7,262 nucleotides of DNA from Planctomycetaceae bacterium (lineage in GTDB: Bacteria > Planctomycetota > Planctomycetia > Pirellulales > Pirellulaceae): positions 20,186-27,447 of the forward strand of contig PADE01000159.1 in NCBI GenBank assembly GCA_002702965.1, written 5' to 3'. The position numbers and the translations under genes were made by a program. Below the pieces are notes generated by a model. The model was not told where the DNA came from. It saw only the letters and a program-made list of their open reading frames with translations, and made no database searches. Numbering within the stretch: position 1 is the first letter of the stretch; each line of letters starts with the position of its first letter. Shown here in pieces: positions 1-6,856 of this stretch.

Positions 1-863
1 GCGCTTCCCGCCCCAGACCACGCAGCTCGGTTGCGCCGCAGGTCGGCGAGTTCCATCGGGTAGTCGGTCAGGATCGCATCGATTCCTGCGTAGATCGCGC
101 GGCGCCAGTTTGTCCGTTCGCGGCCCGACACAAGCGATCCGGCAATAAATGCGCGTTTGCCGCGGTGACGCACGCGAGCGAGCTCGGTGGCCACCGGAAT
201 GTAGCGGAAATACACCCAATCCGAGTCCTGATCGGCAAGTGCCGCCGCCAGACCCGCAGGGGTGTTGGCCAGACAAGCCACGTGCGCGCCGGCATCCGCG
301 TCGCGCAGTCGGCGCCGCACCTGTGGATCCCGGATTGAAGCGCCGATGAATAGTAACTGGTCGAGCACCGCGGCCTGACGGGCCACCCGAACGACCTCGG
401 CTTCGATTTGATCCGACTTCAGATCGACCGCGACCAGCGCGGATCGCGCCCCGGTGGCGGGCAGCAGCGCCAGCACCTCGGCAAAGGTGGGAATTCGCTC
501 GCCGGCGAACGACGGGCTGAACCAGCTGCCGGCGTCCAGGGCCCGCAGTTGTTCCAACGTCAATCCGTCCACGCGACCGCTGCCACCGGTCGTTCGATCG
601 ACCGTTTCATCGTGCACGCAGACGAGCGCTCCGTCCTGGGATCGCCGGACGTCAACCTCGAAGCCCATTCGCAGCTGCAGACAGGAGCGAAAGTTGGCCA
701 ACGTGTTCTCCGGGGCATGCCGCAGCAGGCCTCGGTGCGCCACGACATCGACATCCGCTGCGCGGTCGGCGGCCAGCAGCGGCGCCGTGCCGATCGCCAC
801 CAGCAGCGCGATCGACCAACCGGTGTGTGTCTTGCAACGGTGCTGTTCGTCTGCGGCTGGCAT
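1..863 (-). CDS. Exported glycerophosphodiester phosphodiesterase (C-terminus cut by window edge)
   Basis: Predicted to hydrolyse glycerophosphodiesters to glycerol 3-phosphate and an alcohol outside the cytoplasm. Reading leftwards from ATG 863, 287 codons are open to the edge. Residues 1-33 look like a signal peptide: basic n-region, hydrophobic core WSIALLVAIGTAPLLA, likely cleavage near LLA/AD. The GDPD signature follows in order: H43-R44-G45, PENT 51-54, E69-x-D71, H84-D85 followed by TVDRTTGGSGRV, D147-L148-K149 at the position usually read as ExK, and GIDAILTDYP 260-269 near the C-terminus. These are the expected metal ligands and catalytic histidines. The start is well fixed: GGAG lies 6 nt upstream, and an in-frame TAG sits one codon before the ATG. 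The domain appears complete, so only a short tail is missing. The family call is secure; the true substrate is unknown. Confidence 0.93.
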   Translation of the reverse strand, partial: MPAADEQHRCKTHTGWSIALLVAIGTAPLLAADRAADVDVVAHRGLLRHAPENTLANFRSCLQLRMGFEVDVRRSQDGALVCVHDETVDRTTGGSGRVDGLTLEQLRALDAGSWFSPSFAGERIPTFAEVLALLPATGARSALVAVDLKSDQIEAEVVRVARQAAVLDQLLFIGASIRDPQVRRRLRDADAGAHVACLANTPAGLAAALADQDSDWVYFRYIPVATELARVRHRGKRAFIAGSLVSGRERTNWRRAIYAGIDAILTDYPMELADLRRNRAAWSGAGS

Positions 864-866
864 CGT

Positions 867-877
867 CTACTCCGCTC
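867..877 (-). promoter_or_regulatory. Ribosome binding site of the GDPD gene
   Basis: On the minus strand GCGGAGTAGACG precedes ATG 863. The GGAG core is 6 nt from the start codon. With the in-frame TAG just upstream, this settles the start of the phosphodiesterase. Confidence 0.6.
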
Positions 878-900
878 TGAAACGTCCTAGATTAGCGCGC

Positions 901-1257
901 CTACCGGCGCAGAACTGTGGCGAGACAGCCCGGCCATAGCCTGACTCCCGGCGCGTGTCCATCGGCCATCGGCCGCGTGGCGACGCGACACAACCATCGG
1001 CGTCGGGGACTGCGCGCACCCCGCAGAGCGTATTGTAGCAAGAACGCCAGCGGCGTCCGGATTCCGGTTTCCCAATCACGCAGCGGGCGGTCGAGCTTCC
1101 GCGGGTGACCGGCAGGGGGCAAGATCTCGTCAGCTGAACACACCGACGCCAGCTCCGGAAACCTGCCCCACTCGTCACACCAGGCAGAAAGCAACCCCCT
1201 GCACCGAGTCGCACAGCGACTCTCTATCTGGGCCCGGACCGCCTCGGTGGCATTCAC
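901..1257 (-). CDS. Possible small hypothetical protein upstream of the GDPD gene
   Basis: I do not recognise this protein. A minus-strand frame is open from a TTG at 1323 to TAG at 903-901. I chose GTG 1257 because GAGGAA lies 6 nt before it, giving 118 residues. The first 75 or so read like a helical soluble protein (AVRAQIESRC, CDEWGRFPELASV, TPLAFLLQYAL) and third codon positions are mostly G/C. The last 40 are arginine-rich (RGARSPRRRW) and look non-native. Composition is odd throughout: six Cys and six Trp, with no signal peptide or known motif. It ends 37 nt before the GDPD start on the same strand, so it could be the first gene of a two-gene unit. It could equally be a chance frame in GC-rich DNA. 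Confidence 0.3.
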   Translation of the reverse strand: MNATEAVRAQIESRCATRCRGLLSAWCDEWGRFPELASVCSADEILPPAGHPRKLDRPLRDWETGIRTPLAFLLQYALRGARSPRRRWLCRVATRPMADGHAPGVRLWPGCLATVLRR

Positions 1258-1487
1258 CGGAACTTCCTCAGGCGTCCCGCCGGCGACCATGCCAGTTGCC
1301 CGGGGCTGGTGTGGCACAACCAATGGTGGTCAATCCGGTACGATTCCCCGCACCGCGGCCGGTCCTACATCTACCTGGTCCCGGTCGCAATCCCTTAAGA
1401 TACTCAGAGCGAAAGCACCGCTTGTTGAAAGACCGCGGTGGCAGCCGCTTTGGTCGATGTCCCCGCGCTACCGACGAGGCCCCGTTG
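1258..1487. other. Intergenic region with no convincing gene
   Basis: This 230-bp stretch separates the minus-strand pair from the lipoprotein gene. Frames crossing it on both strands lack domains, hydrophobic patterns or plausible starts. It should hold the promoter of the lipoprotein-symporter unit, but I see no good -35/-10 pair. A TAAGAT at 1396-1401 resembles a -10 element but has no partner 16-18 bp upstream. Confidence 0.5.
1476..1479 (+). promoter_or_regulatory. Ribosome binding site of the LRR-TPR lipoprotein
   Basis: GAGG lies 8 nt before ATG 1488. It supports starting at the codon that directly exposes a lipoprotein signal, rather than at the open but implausible extension reaching back to 1296. 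Confidence 0.5.
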
Positions 1488-2396
1488 ATGCGACTTCTGA
1501 TCGGACTAGTGCTGGTTGCCGGCTGCGGTGCGCCCGGCGGTCCGGCAGAGTCGAACACCAGCCAACGTCCGGGGGCCACCGATCCCTTTTCTGCGCTGCG
1601 CTATCGGGGCGCCGAGATGGAGAAAAACCAGCAGGGGGAAATTGTCGGTGTGCGTCTGGAGTACGCACAGGTGAGCGACGAAGATCTGCGCCCGCTGGAG
1701 AATCTTCGCCGACTACGGTCGCTCGAGATCGCCTCCTGTCCCCGCATTACGACCAACGCATTGGTCCCTTTGCGCACGGTCTCGAGCCTTCGCAGCCTGA
1801 CGTTCACCTTCTGCCCGCGGATCACCGATAACGAGCTGGCGCAGCTGCGACACCTAGATCGTTTGACCAACCTGTCGCTGGATGGCTGTACCGGGATCAC
1901 GGATGCGGGGCTAGACCATTTAGAAGACCTCGCCCAACTGGAAACGCTGTCGCTACGAGACACCTGGATTACCTACGATCGGATGTTGAGCTTCCAGAAA
2001 ACGCTCCCAAAATGTCGGGTGCGTCATACCTGGACCTCGGCCGATCGGACCGAGGGATCGACCCGCAGAGAGCACACGGCTGAGCATTACCGCGAATTGG
2101 GAATGTCGCGTGCCCGCCAGGGGAGGCCAGGCGACGCGCTCAGCGCGCTGGATACGGTCGTCAGCTTGCTCCCCTTGGACGCCCGCGCCTACAACGATCG
2201 CGGTTACGCACATCAGCTCGGGAAAAATCTCGACAAAGCGATCGACGACTACACTGCCGCGATTCTCGTCTATCCCGATTTCGGCTTGGCCTATTTCAAC
2301 CGCGGCGTGGCCTACCGGGAGCGGGGTGAAACCGAGAAGGCGGACGACGACATCGCGGCGGCAGAGGCGCTCGGCTACGACGAGAGTCCTCGCTAA
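1488..2396 (+). CDS. LRR-TPR repeat lipoprotein
   Basis: A 302-residue predicted lipoprotein with no recognisable enzymatic domain, probably a binding or scaffold protein. The N-terminus MRLLIGLVLVAGC carries a lipobox (LVAGC, lipidated Cys13), with glycine rather than aspartate at +2. After a linker, residues 65-180 form leucine-rich repeats of the cysteine-containing, AMN1-like type: LRSLEIASCPRIT, LRSLTFTFCPRIT and LTNLSLDGCTGITDAGL, then LETLSLRDTWIT and a cap LPKCRV typical of planctomycete LRR proteins. Residues 198-299 form three TPRs with the expected small and aromatic positions (AYNDRGYAHQLGKNLDKAIDDY; AYFNRGVAYRERGETEKA). The frame is open upstream, but that extension is arginine/proline-rich and would bury the lipid signal. 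The symporter gene follows after 70 bp, suggesting a shared transcript. Domain calls are firm; the function is unknown. Confidence 0.88.
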   Translation: MRLLIGLVLVAGCGAPGGPAESNTSQRPGATDPFSALRYRGAEMEKNQQGEIVGVRLEYAQVSDEDLRPLENLRRLRSLEIASCPRITTNALVPLRTVSSLRSLTFTFCPRITDNELAQLRHLDRLTNLSLDGCTGITDAGLDHLEDLAQLETLSLRDTWITYDRMLSFQKTLPKCRVRHTWTSADRTEGSTRREHTAEHYRELGMSRARQGRPGDALSALDTVVSLLPLDARAYNDRGYAHQLGKNLDKAIDDYTAAILVYPDFGLAYFNRGVAYRERGETEKADDDIAAAEALGYDESPR

Positions 2397-2497
2397 TGGA
2401 AATCCACCCGCCGCGCCCGACCATCGCGCCGCCGCGCCGCCGCGCTCCCACCCAAAGGATCATCGCATGCCCCCCGCAGCTCTCGACGGCGGCCTGA
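2396..2497 (+). CDS. Candidate proline-rich leader mini-ORF ahead of the symporter
   Basis: A 33-codon frame starts on the last base of the lipoprotein stop codon (TAATG), an arrangement typical of translational coupling. It ends at TGA 2495, overlapping the first 31 bases of the symporter gene in another frame. The peptide begins MEIHPPRPTIAPPRRR and is rich in Pro and Arg, with PP at positions 5-6, 12-13 and 26-27. There is no strong ribosome binding site (AGAG 9 nt upstream), so translation would depend on re-initiation. Its first 17 bases match those of a second mini-ORF at 6857 at 15 positions. Without that match I would not have listed it; it may be only a 5' untranslated spacer. Confidence 0.25.
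   Translation: MEIHPPRPTIAPPRRRAPTQRIIACPPQLSTAA
2454..2459 (+). promoter_or_regulatory. Ribosome binding site of the symporter
   Basis: AAAGGA lies 7 nt before ATG 2467. It fixes the symporter start there, although the frame is open back to 2110 inside the preceding gene. Confidence 0.65.
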
Positions 2498-4098
2498 CCG
2501 GTCTCGACTTTGTGGTGATCACGATTTATCTCGTGGCTACGATGTCGATGGGTTTTTGGATCGCGCGCGGGCAGCATTCGACCGAGGATTTCTTCGTCGG
2601 CGGACGTCAGCTACCGGCTTGGGCGGTGGGGATCAGCATTCTCGCCTCGCTGCTGTCGACGATTACCTACCTCGGCATGCCGGGAGAGATGTTTCGCACG
2701 GGCGTCGGGTTCCTAACCCGCCAGTTGGGCGTCCCGCTGGTGTTGGTGGTGGTGTGGTTCCTGTGGATCCCCTTTTTCATGCGGCTCAACCTGACGAGTG
2801 CTTATGAGTACCTGGAGAGACGCTTCAATTACCCGGTTCGGGTGTTGGGAGCGATCCTCTGCCTGCTTCTGTTGCTGGGTTGGATGTCGGTGGTGGTACT
2901 GACCGCGTCGCGCGCGATGGCCGAGATCACCTATCTCAACTTGCCCTGGTTCTTCGGGGTCAATACGCCCGATTTTCGCGACGCGGACCTGCACGCAATC
3001 ATCCTAGCGATCGGCCTGTTCTCGGTGATCTACACCACCCTGGGTGGAATCCGGGCGGTCATCTGGACCGACGTGATCCAGTTCTTCATTCTGATCGGCG
3101 GGGCGCTGTTCACGATCGGATTCGTGGCGGTCGACACCGGCAGCGGGTTGAGCGAGTGGATGGAGGCGCAGCGCGCCTACCCACACCGTGAATCGGTCGA
3201 GTGGTTCAGCTGGGACATCGGAAACCGCTCGACGGTGTTCTTCATCTCGGTGGGAATGTTCTTCTGGTTTTGTTGTACGCACGGTTCCAACCAAGTGGCG
3301 CTGCAGCGTTACTTCACGGTCAAAGACGTCCGCGCCGCGCGAAAAAGCTATCTGGTCAGCGCGTTGTCGAGCTTTGGTTTGAGCATCATTCTGGCGGGTG
3401 TTGGATTATCGCTGCTGTACTTTATCCAACATCACGAACTTCCGGCGGCGGCGGGAGTTGAATCGGCAGAGCAGGCGATCCGCTACGACGCCCAAGACAA
3501 GGTGTTCCCGCAGTTCATCCGCTTTTACCTGCCGGCGGGACTCCGCGGTCTGGTCGTGGCGGCGCTGTTCGCCGCAGCGATGTCGACGATTGACTCGGGG
3601 GCGGACTCGATCTCGACGATCGCCACGGTCGACTTCTTCCGCCGCCGCCGATCGAGCGAGGTATCGGCCCAGGCAGAGCTGCGCTTGGCGCGGACGCTGA
3701 CCGCTTCGATGGGGCTGATCATCGTCACCTTGACGATCGTGCTCTACCACGTTTCCAAAGGGACCGACATCATCTCGCTTTGCCAAAAGGGGTTTAATTG
3801 CTTTCTCGGACCGCTGGGCGCGCTGTTCGTGCTGGGAATGTGGTCCAAGCGAGCGACGGCTCGTTCGGTCTTTCCCGCCGTCCTGGCAGGTGAGCTGTTC
3901 GGCGTGTGTGCCAGTTACAGCCAGGAGCTGTTCGGTTGGGCCTACTCCACCCATCTGGTGATCCCCGGTTCCTGGCTGGTGACCATCACGGTCGCGCAGC
4001 TGCTGGCTGTGATCCTGGATACGCGCGCCGATCACGAAGCCCAGCAGTGGATGTGGCGCAGCGTGCTAACGCGCGAAATGCAAAAGCGTTCCAGCTAG
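2467..4098 (+). CDS. Sodium:solute symporter (SSS family)
   Basis: Predicted inner-membrane secondary transporter with a LeuT fold, importing an organic solute with Na+; the substrate cannot be read. The 543 residues match family length. About thirteen hydrophobic segments are visible, near 13-33, 50-70, 91-105, 126-146, 177-194, 199-222, 257-270, 295-320, 361-382, 411-429, 446-459, 467-484 and 496-517. Family landmarks are STEDFFVGGRQLPAWAVG (38-55), LGGIRAVIWTDVIQ (192-205), QRYFTVKD (280-287) and the SSS signature GLRGLVVAALFAAAMSTIDS (358-377). Ser373-Thr374 fall where the Na2-site hydroxyl pair lies in vSGLT. It probably shares a transcript with the upstream lipoprotein. The next gene is convergent, 53 bp away. 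Family is secure; assignment to sugar, amino acid or carboxylate is not possible. Confidence 0.95.
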   Translation: MPPAALDGGLTGLDFVVITIYLVATMSMGFWIARGQHSTEDFFVGGRQLPAWAVGISILASLLSTITYLGMPGEMFRTGVGFLTRQLGVPLVLVVVWFLWIPFFMRLNLTSAYEYLERRFNYPVRVLGAILCLLLLLGWMSVVVLTASRAMAEITYLNLPWFFGVNTPDFRDADLHAIILAIGLFSVIYTTLGGIRAVIWTDVIQFFILIGGALFTIGFVAVDTGSGLSEWMEAQRAYPHRESVEWFSWDIGNRSTVFFISVGMFFWFCCTHGSNQVALQRYFTVKDVRAARKSYLVSALSSFGLSIILAGVGLSLLYFIQHHELPAAAGVESAEQAIRYDAQDKVFPQFIRFYLPAGLRGLVVAALFAAAMSTIDSGADSISTIATVDFFRRRRSSEVSAQAELRLARTLTASMGLIIVTLTIVLYHVSKGTDIISLCQKGFNCFLGPLGALFVLGMWSKRATARSVFPAVLAGELFGVCASYSQELFGWAYSTHLVIPGSWLVTITVAQLLAVILDTRADHEAQQWMWRSVLTREMQKRSS

Positions 4099-4133
4099 TC
4101 GGTCACGGGCCACTCGGTAAAACCGGAACCGAC
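4098..4133. terminator. Weak candidate bidirectional hairpin between convergent genes
   Basis: GTCGGT at 4098-4103 pairs perfectly with ACCGAC at 4128-4133. Inside the loop CGGT (4115-4118) pairs with ACCG (4122-4125). It lies in the 53-bp gap between the symporter and hydrolase stop codons, where a shared terminator would be expected. There is no T-run on either side, so intrinsic termination is doubtful. Confidence 0.25.
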
Positions 4134-4151
4134 AACGACCTCCCACGGACC

Positions 4152-4907
4152 TCAAAGGGCGTTCAGAAAATTCCGCAGCGCATCGAGGTACTCGGGAAAG
4201 TTGCAGGCCAACAGCCCGTTGTGTCCGCCCCGATCGAACCAGATCAGCTGCTTGTGCGGCGTCGTCGCCCAATCGAAGTGCAGCCGCGCATGCTCAGGTG
4301 TGACGAGGTCGTCATCCCGCGTGTGTAGCACCAGTAGGCGACCCCGGTAATCGCGGAGTTTGGCCCGATGGTCTAGACGCGCCGCGACAGCAGCCGCCAG
4401 GGCCTCGTCACTGACGCCCAACTCTCGGGCATCGATCCGGACCTGCAACCGCTGGAGCACGTCGGCGACGCCGCTCTCCAGGACCAGTCCCGCAATCCGC
4501 GGGTAGCGACTCGCCATCTCAACGGCAAACAGCGCGCCGACCGAACGGCCGTAAACGACCAACTGCTCTTGCTCTAGACCGAGCGCACGGTACAGAGACT
4601 GAACATCTCCGAGCATCTTGCCGAGCTCGGGGATGCCGCTCGAACCTCCGTAACCACGATACTCGGCCAGAAATACGCCGACCCCCAAATCACCGATAGC
4701 CCGCGCGTAGTCCGGGAGGTAGTCGGCCACGACTTCCCCATTCCCGTGAAAGTGGACCAGCGTCTTTTGGCCGGCGGATGCCGGGGCGTGCCAACAGGCT
4801 AGCTGGGCATCGCCACAAGCGACGAATTGCGGATCGCGCAGCGGAACCGCGCGGGGGAAAAAATACCGCGCCGTGATCAGTGGATGGTCGAGGAGTTCGC
4901 CGCACAT
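4152..4907 (-). CDS. Alpha/beta hydrolase (serine hydrolase, Bem46/ABHD13-like)
   Basis: Predicted esterase, lipase or peptidase-type serine hydrolase of 251 residues, with no signal peptide or membrane segment, so probably cytoplasmic. From ATG 4907 the fold appears in order: oxyanion-region HFHGNGE at 52-58 (HGNG, as in Bem46-like proteins), AEYRGYGGSSG at 81-91, nucleophile elbow GRSVG with Ser122, acid loop HTRDDDLVTPEHA with Asp199 the likeliest triad acid, and GGHNG with His229. All three catalytic residues are present. The frame stays open to a GTG at 4970, but that 21-residue extension has no family character, and ATG 4907 is the first ATG. The ribosome binding site is weak (AGG about 11 nt upstream). 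The gene converges on the symporter and diverges from the heme/propeller gene, so it is probably transcribed alone. Substrate unknown. Confidence 0.92.
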   Translation of the reverse strand: MCGELLDHPLITARYFFPRAVPLRDPQFVACGDAQLACWHAPASAGQKTLVHFHGNGEVVADYLPDYARAIGDLGVGVFLAEYRGYGGSSGIPELGKMLGDVQSLYRALGLEQEQLVVYGRSVGALFAVEMASRYPRIAGLVLESGVADVLQRLQVRIDARELGVSDEALAAAVAARLDHRAKLRDYRGRLLVLHTRDDDLVTPEHARLHFDWATTPHKQLIWFDRGGHNGLLACNFPEYLDALRNFLNAL

Positions 4908-5001
4908 GGGACTCAACCTACCCCCGCCCCGCGGACCCGTCCAGAGCCGACGCAGGTCCGAACAGCGCACCGCTCGCCAGCGGCGGGCGGGCGGCGGAGA
5001 A

Positions 5002-5030
5002 TTGAGAACTGCAACGGTGGCCTCTATAAT
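5002..5030 (+). promoter_or_regulatory. Near-consensus sigma70 promoter for the heme/beta-propeller gene
   Basis: TTGAGA (5002-5007, five of six consensus bases) and a perfect TATAAT (5025-5030) are separated by 17 bp, the ideal spacing. Transcription would start near 5037, leaving a leader of about 39 nt before ATG 5076. This AT-rich pair stands out in a very GC-rich divergent region. I saw no equally good promoter facing the hydrolase gene. Confidence 0.75.
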
Positions 5031-5075
5031 CCGGCCTCCAACTGCCGCGCCCTCGAAACGAGACTGAGTACCACC

Positions 5076-6779
5076 ATGCTCCGGACTTCCACGCTACTGC
5101 TGGTGTTGATCGCAGGCCCGTCCCACCCGCTCCCTGGCCAAGACACCAAACAGGCCGAGGAAGCCGCCAAAGCACTCCGCGCCAAATACCAACAGGCGGC
5201 TTTAGCGGGTGGCGACAGCGAACGTGGCAAAAAGGTGTTTGCCTCCGAAAAAGCCGGCTGTGCCAAATGCCACGTGATCGAGGGGGACGAACAACGCGCT
5301 GGACCCGACCTGCGGGTCGTCGGTGACAAGTACTCTCCCGATCAGCTGATTCGTTCGGTTCTGGAGCCGAGCGCATCGATCCACCCCGATTACGCCACAC
5401 TGGTGGTGACGACCGCCGCCGGCAAAGTCCACACTGGGATACTCCGCAAACGCACCGACCAGGAGATTCAGCTGCTCGACGCCGAAAGCAAGCTTGTCCG
5501 AATTCCGCTGGACGATCTCGACGAAGAAAAACGCAGCCCGACCTCTTTGATGCCCGCCAAGCTGGCGGAAACCATGTCGGCGGAGCAGTTCGCGGACCTG
5601 ACCGCCTTTCTGACCACACTCATACAACCTCTGACAGATGCAGGAAAGGTTCCGGGACTGGTCAACGAGATCCCCGCGATCAAGAAGCCCATACGACTCG
5701 AGCCATTGCACACCAAGGACATTAAATTCGACCATCCGGTGTGCGTCATCGCGGTACCCGGTTCCAAAACAGATTTGATGGTCGTGGAACAGAAAACACG
5801 CAAGATCTGGCGGTTGGAGAACAAAACACGTCGCGAGTTGTTTGCCGATCTCAGCGATGAAGCGACCACCGGTCAGTTCGAGGGGGTGATGTGCCTGGCC
5901 TTTCACCCCCGGTTCCAGCAAAACCGCAAGTACTATCTCAATTACCACGTGCGCAATCAGGGCAGTTTCTTTTCGCCGATCATCGCCGAACGCCGAGCGA
6001 CCGCCGATCTGCGCCACGATGCGGGTGGCGCTTCGCGGCGTTTGTTGCAAATTCCTCAGGATACGGACCTCCACTGGGGCGGCATGCTCGCTTTTGGACC
6101 CGATGGGTATCTGTACATCGGCGCCGGCGACGCCGGTCCCCAGGAAGACCCCGAAGGCCACAGCCAAAATCTGAGTCTATTGCTCGGGTCGATCCTGAGG
6201 ATCGATGTCGACAAGCAGGAAGGGGGCAAAGCCTACGCAATTCCGGACACCAATCCGTACCGCAACGCCGCCCCCGAAATCCGGCCGGAAATTTGGGCCT
6301 CCGGTTTCCGGATGCCCTGGCGGTTCAGCTTCGACGGGCCGACCGGTGATCTGTGGGTCGGGGACATCGGCCAGAATCTGTTTGAAGAGGTCTCCATCGC
6401 GCGGGTCGGCGAAGACCATGGCTGGAATGTCTTCGAAGGTTTCACGAAATTCTCCGAGCGGTACCGCCGAGACGGTGCCAGGTACACGTCTCCCATCATC
6501 TCCTACCGTCGCAAACTGGGTGTGTCGGTTACCGGCGGGTACGTCTATCGTGGTAACCGCAGTCCCTCGTACCGCGGAGCCTATATCTTTGGTGACTTTG
6601 AATCCAAGAGTATCTGGGCGCTGACTCAGTCCGATCGCAAGCTGAAGAAGGTCCGGCGGATCGGCGAATCGCCCGAAAGAATCTCCTCGTTCGGTATCGA
6701 CGCCGACGGCGAGCTGTTGCTGGTGGGTTACGAAGGCACCCTGTTCCGCGTGGTGCTCGATGACTCGGTATTCGAGTAG
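5076..6779 (+). CDS. Secreted cytochrome c / glucose-sorbosone dehydrogenase fusion protein
   Basis: Predicted periplasmic oxidoreductase of 567 residues that would oxidise a sugar or similar alcohol and pass electrons to its own heme. Residues 1-22 form a signal peptide (MLRTSTLLLVLIAG core, cleavage near GQD). Residues 46-185 are a cytochrome c domain: heme motif C62-A-K-C65-H66, then SLMPAKLAETMSAEQFADLT (157-176), whose Met159 is the probable distal ligand; this layout matches the planctomycete heme-binding family. Residues 205-562 form a GSDH-type beta-propeller: EGVMCLAFHPRF, HWGGMLAFGPDGYLYIGAGD (333-352), GSILRIDV, GFRMPWRFSFDGPTGDLWVG (410-429) and FGIDADGELLLVGYEGTLFR. His333 is the likely catalytic base by analogy with soluble glucose dehydrogenase. 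The start follows a strong promoter; the ribosome binding site is poor (GAG 8 nt upstream). The frame is open back to 4827, but that part lacks a signal peptide. PQQ dependence is inferred. Confidence 0.93.
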   Translation: MLRTSTLLLVLIAGPSHPLPGQDTKQAEEAAKALRAKYQQAALAGGDSERGKKVFASEKAGCAKCHVIEGDEQRAGPDLRVVGDKYSPDQLIRSVLEPSASIHPDYATLVVTTAAGKVHTGILRKRTDQEIQLLDAESKLVRIPLDDLDEEKRSPTSLMPAKLAETMSAEQFADLTAFLTTLIQPLTDAGKVPGLVNEIPAIKKPIRLEPLHTKDIKFDHPVCVIAVPGSKTDLMVVEQKTRKIWRLENKTRRELFADLSDEATTGQFEGVMCLAFHPRFQQNRKYYLNYHVRNQGSFFSPIIAERRATADLRHDAGGASRRLLQIPQDTDLHWGGMLAFGPDGYLYIGAGDAGPQEDPEGHSQNLSLLLGSILRIDVDKQEGGKAYAIPDTNPYRNAAPEIRPEIWASGFRMPWRFSFDGPTGDLWVGDIGQNLFEEVSIARVGEDHGWNVFEGFTKFSERYRRDGARYTSPIISYRRKLGVSVTGGYVYRGNRSPSYRGAYIFGDFESKSIWALTQSDRKLKKVRRIGESPERISSFGIDADGELLLVGYEGTLFRVVLDDSVFE

Positions 6780-6844
6780 CCCCGCCGACCTAGCGACTTA
6801 GGCAGCGACCCGTCACACCGCACGCTTGCTAGTTCGGCTGCGCT

Positions 6845-6848
6845 GGAG
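6845..6848 (+). promoter_or_regulatory. Ribosome binding site of the mini-ORF at 6857
   Basis: GGAG in the context TGGAGAG lies 8 nt before ATG 6857. It gives that 15-codon frame a translation start better than many real genes in the window. Confidence 0.4.
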
Positions 6849-6856
6849 AGTACGGC

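Noticed and set aside
408..939. Overlapping plus-strand open frames opposite the GDPD gene
   Set aside because: Their compositions are Arg/Gln/Ser-rich and without domains, while the opposite strand encodes a complete GDPD signature.
1032..1040. Extended -10-like TGCTACAAT on the minus strand, a possible GDPD promoter
   Set aside because: The hexamer at the proper -35 distance is CCGGAC, with no resemblance to TTGACA, and the site would leave a leader of about 160 nt. Too weak to call.
1040..1110. Possible tRNA, suggested by the antisense peptide 'ETGIRTP' that often comes from tRNA genes
   Set aside because: There is no T-arm GTTCRA motif and no cloverleaf pairing on either strand. The only notable element is the short palindrome CCGGATTCCGG.
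1206..1222. Perfect 7-bp hairpin GAGTCGC-ACA-GCGACTC
   Set aside because: It has no T-run on either strand and no gene ending nearby to terminate. A stem of this size is expected by chance a few times in a window of this length.
1306..1322. Possible sigma54 -24/-12 element (TGGCAC followed by ATGG)
   Set aside because: The -12 half should contain GC within TTGC at fixed spacing; here it is GG. It fails the essential dinucleotide.
3406..4035. Long minus-strand open frame of 209 codons inside the symporter gene
   Set aside because: It is rich in Arg, Gln and His with no hydrophobic pattern or domain. It is a shadow of the GC-rich symporter gene, which has clear family motifs.
5202..6167. Minus-strand open frame of 321 codons inside the heme/propeller gene
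   Set aside because: It is antisense to a protein with unmistakable cytochrome and propeller motifs, and shows no recognisable domain of its own.
6780..6844. Possible terminator after the heme/propeller gene (CCTA...TAGG)
   Set aside because: The stem is only four pairs with no T-run. The following same-strand gene may be co-transcribed.
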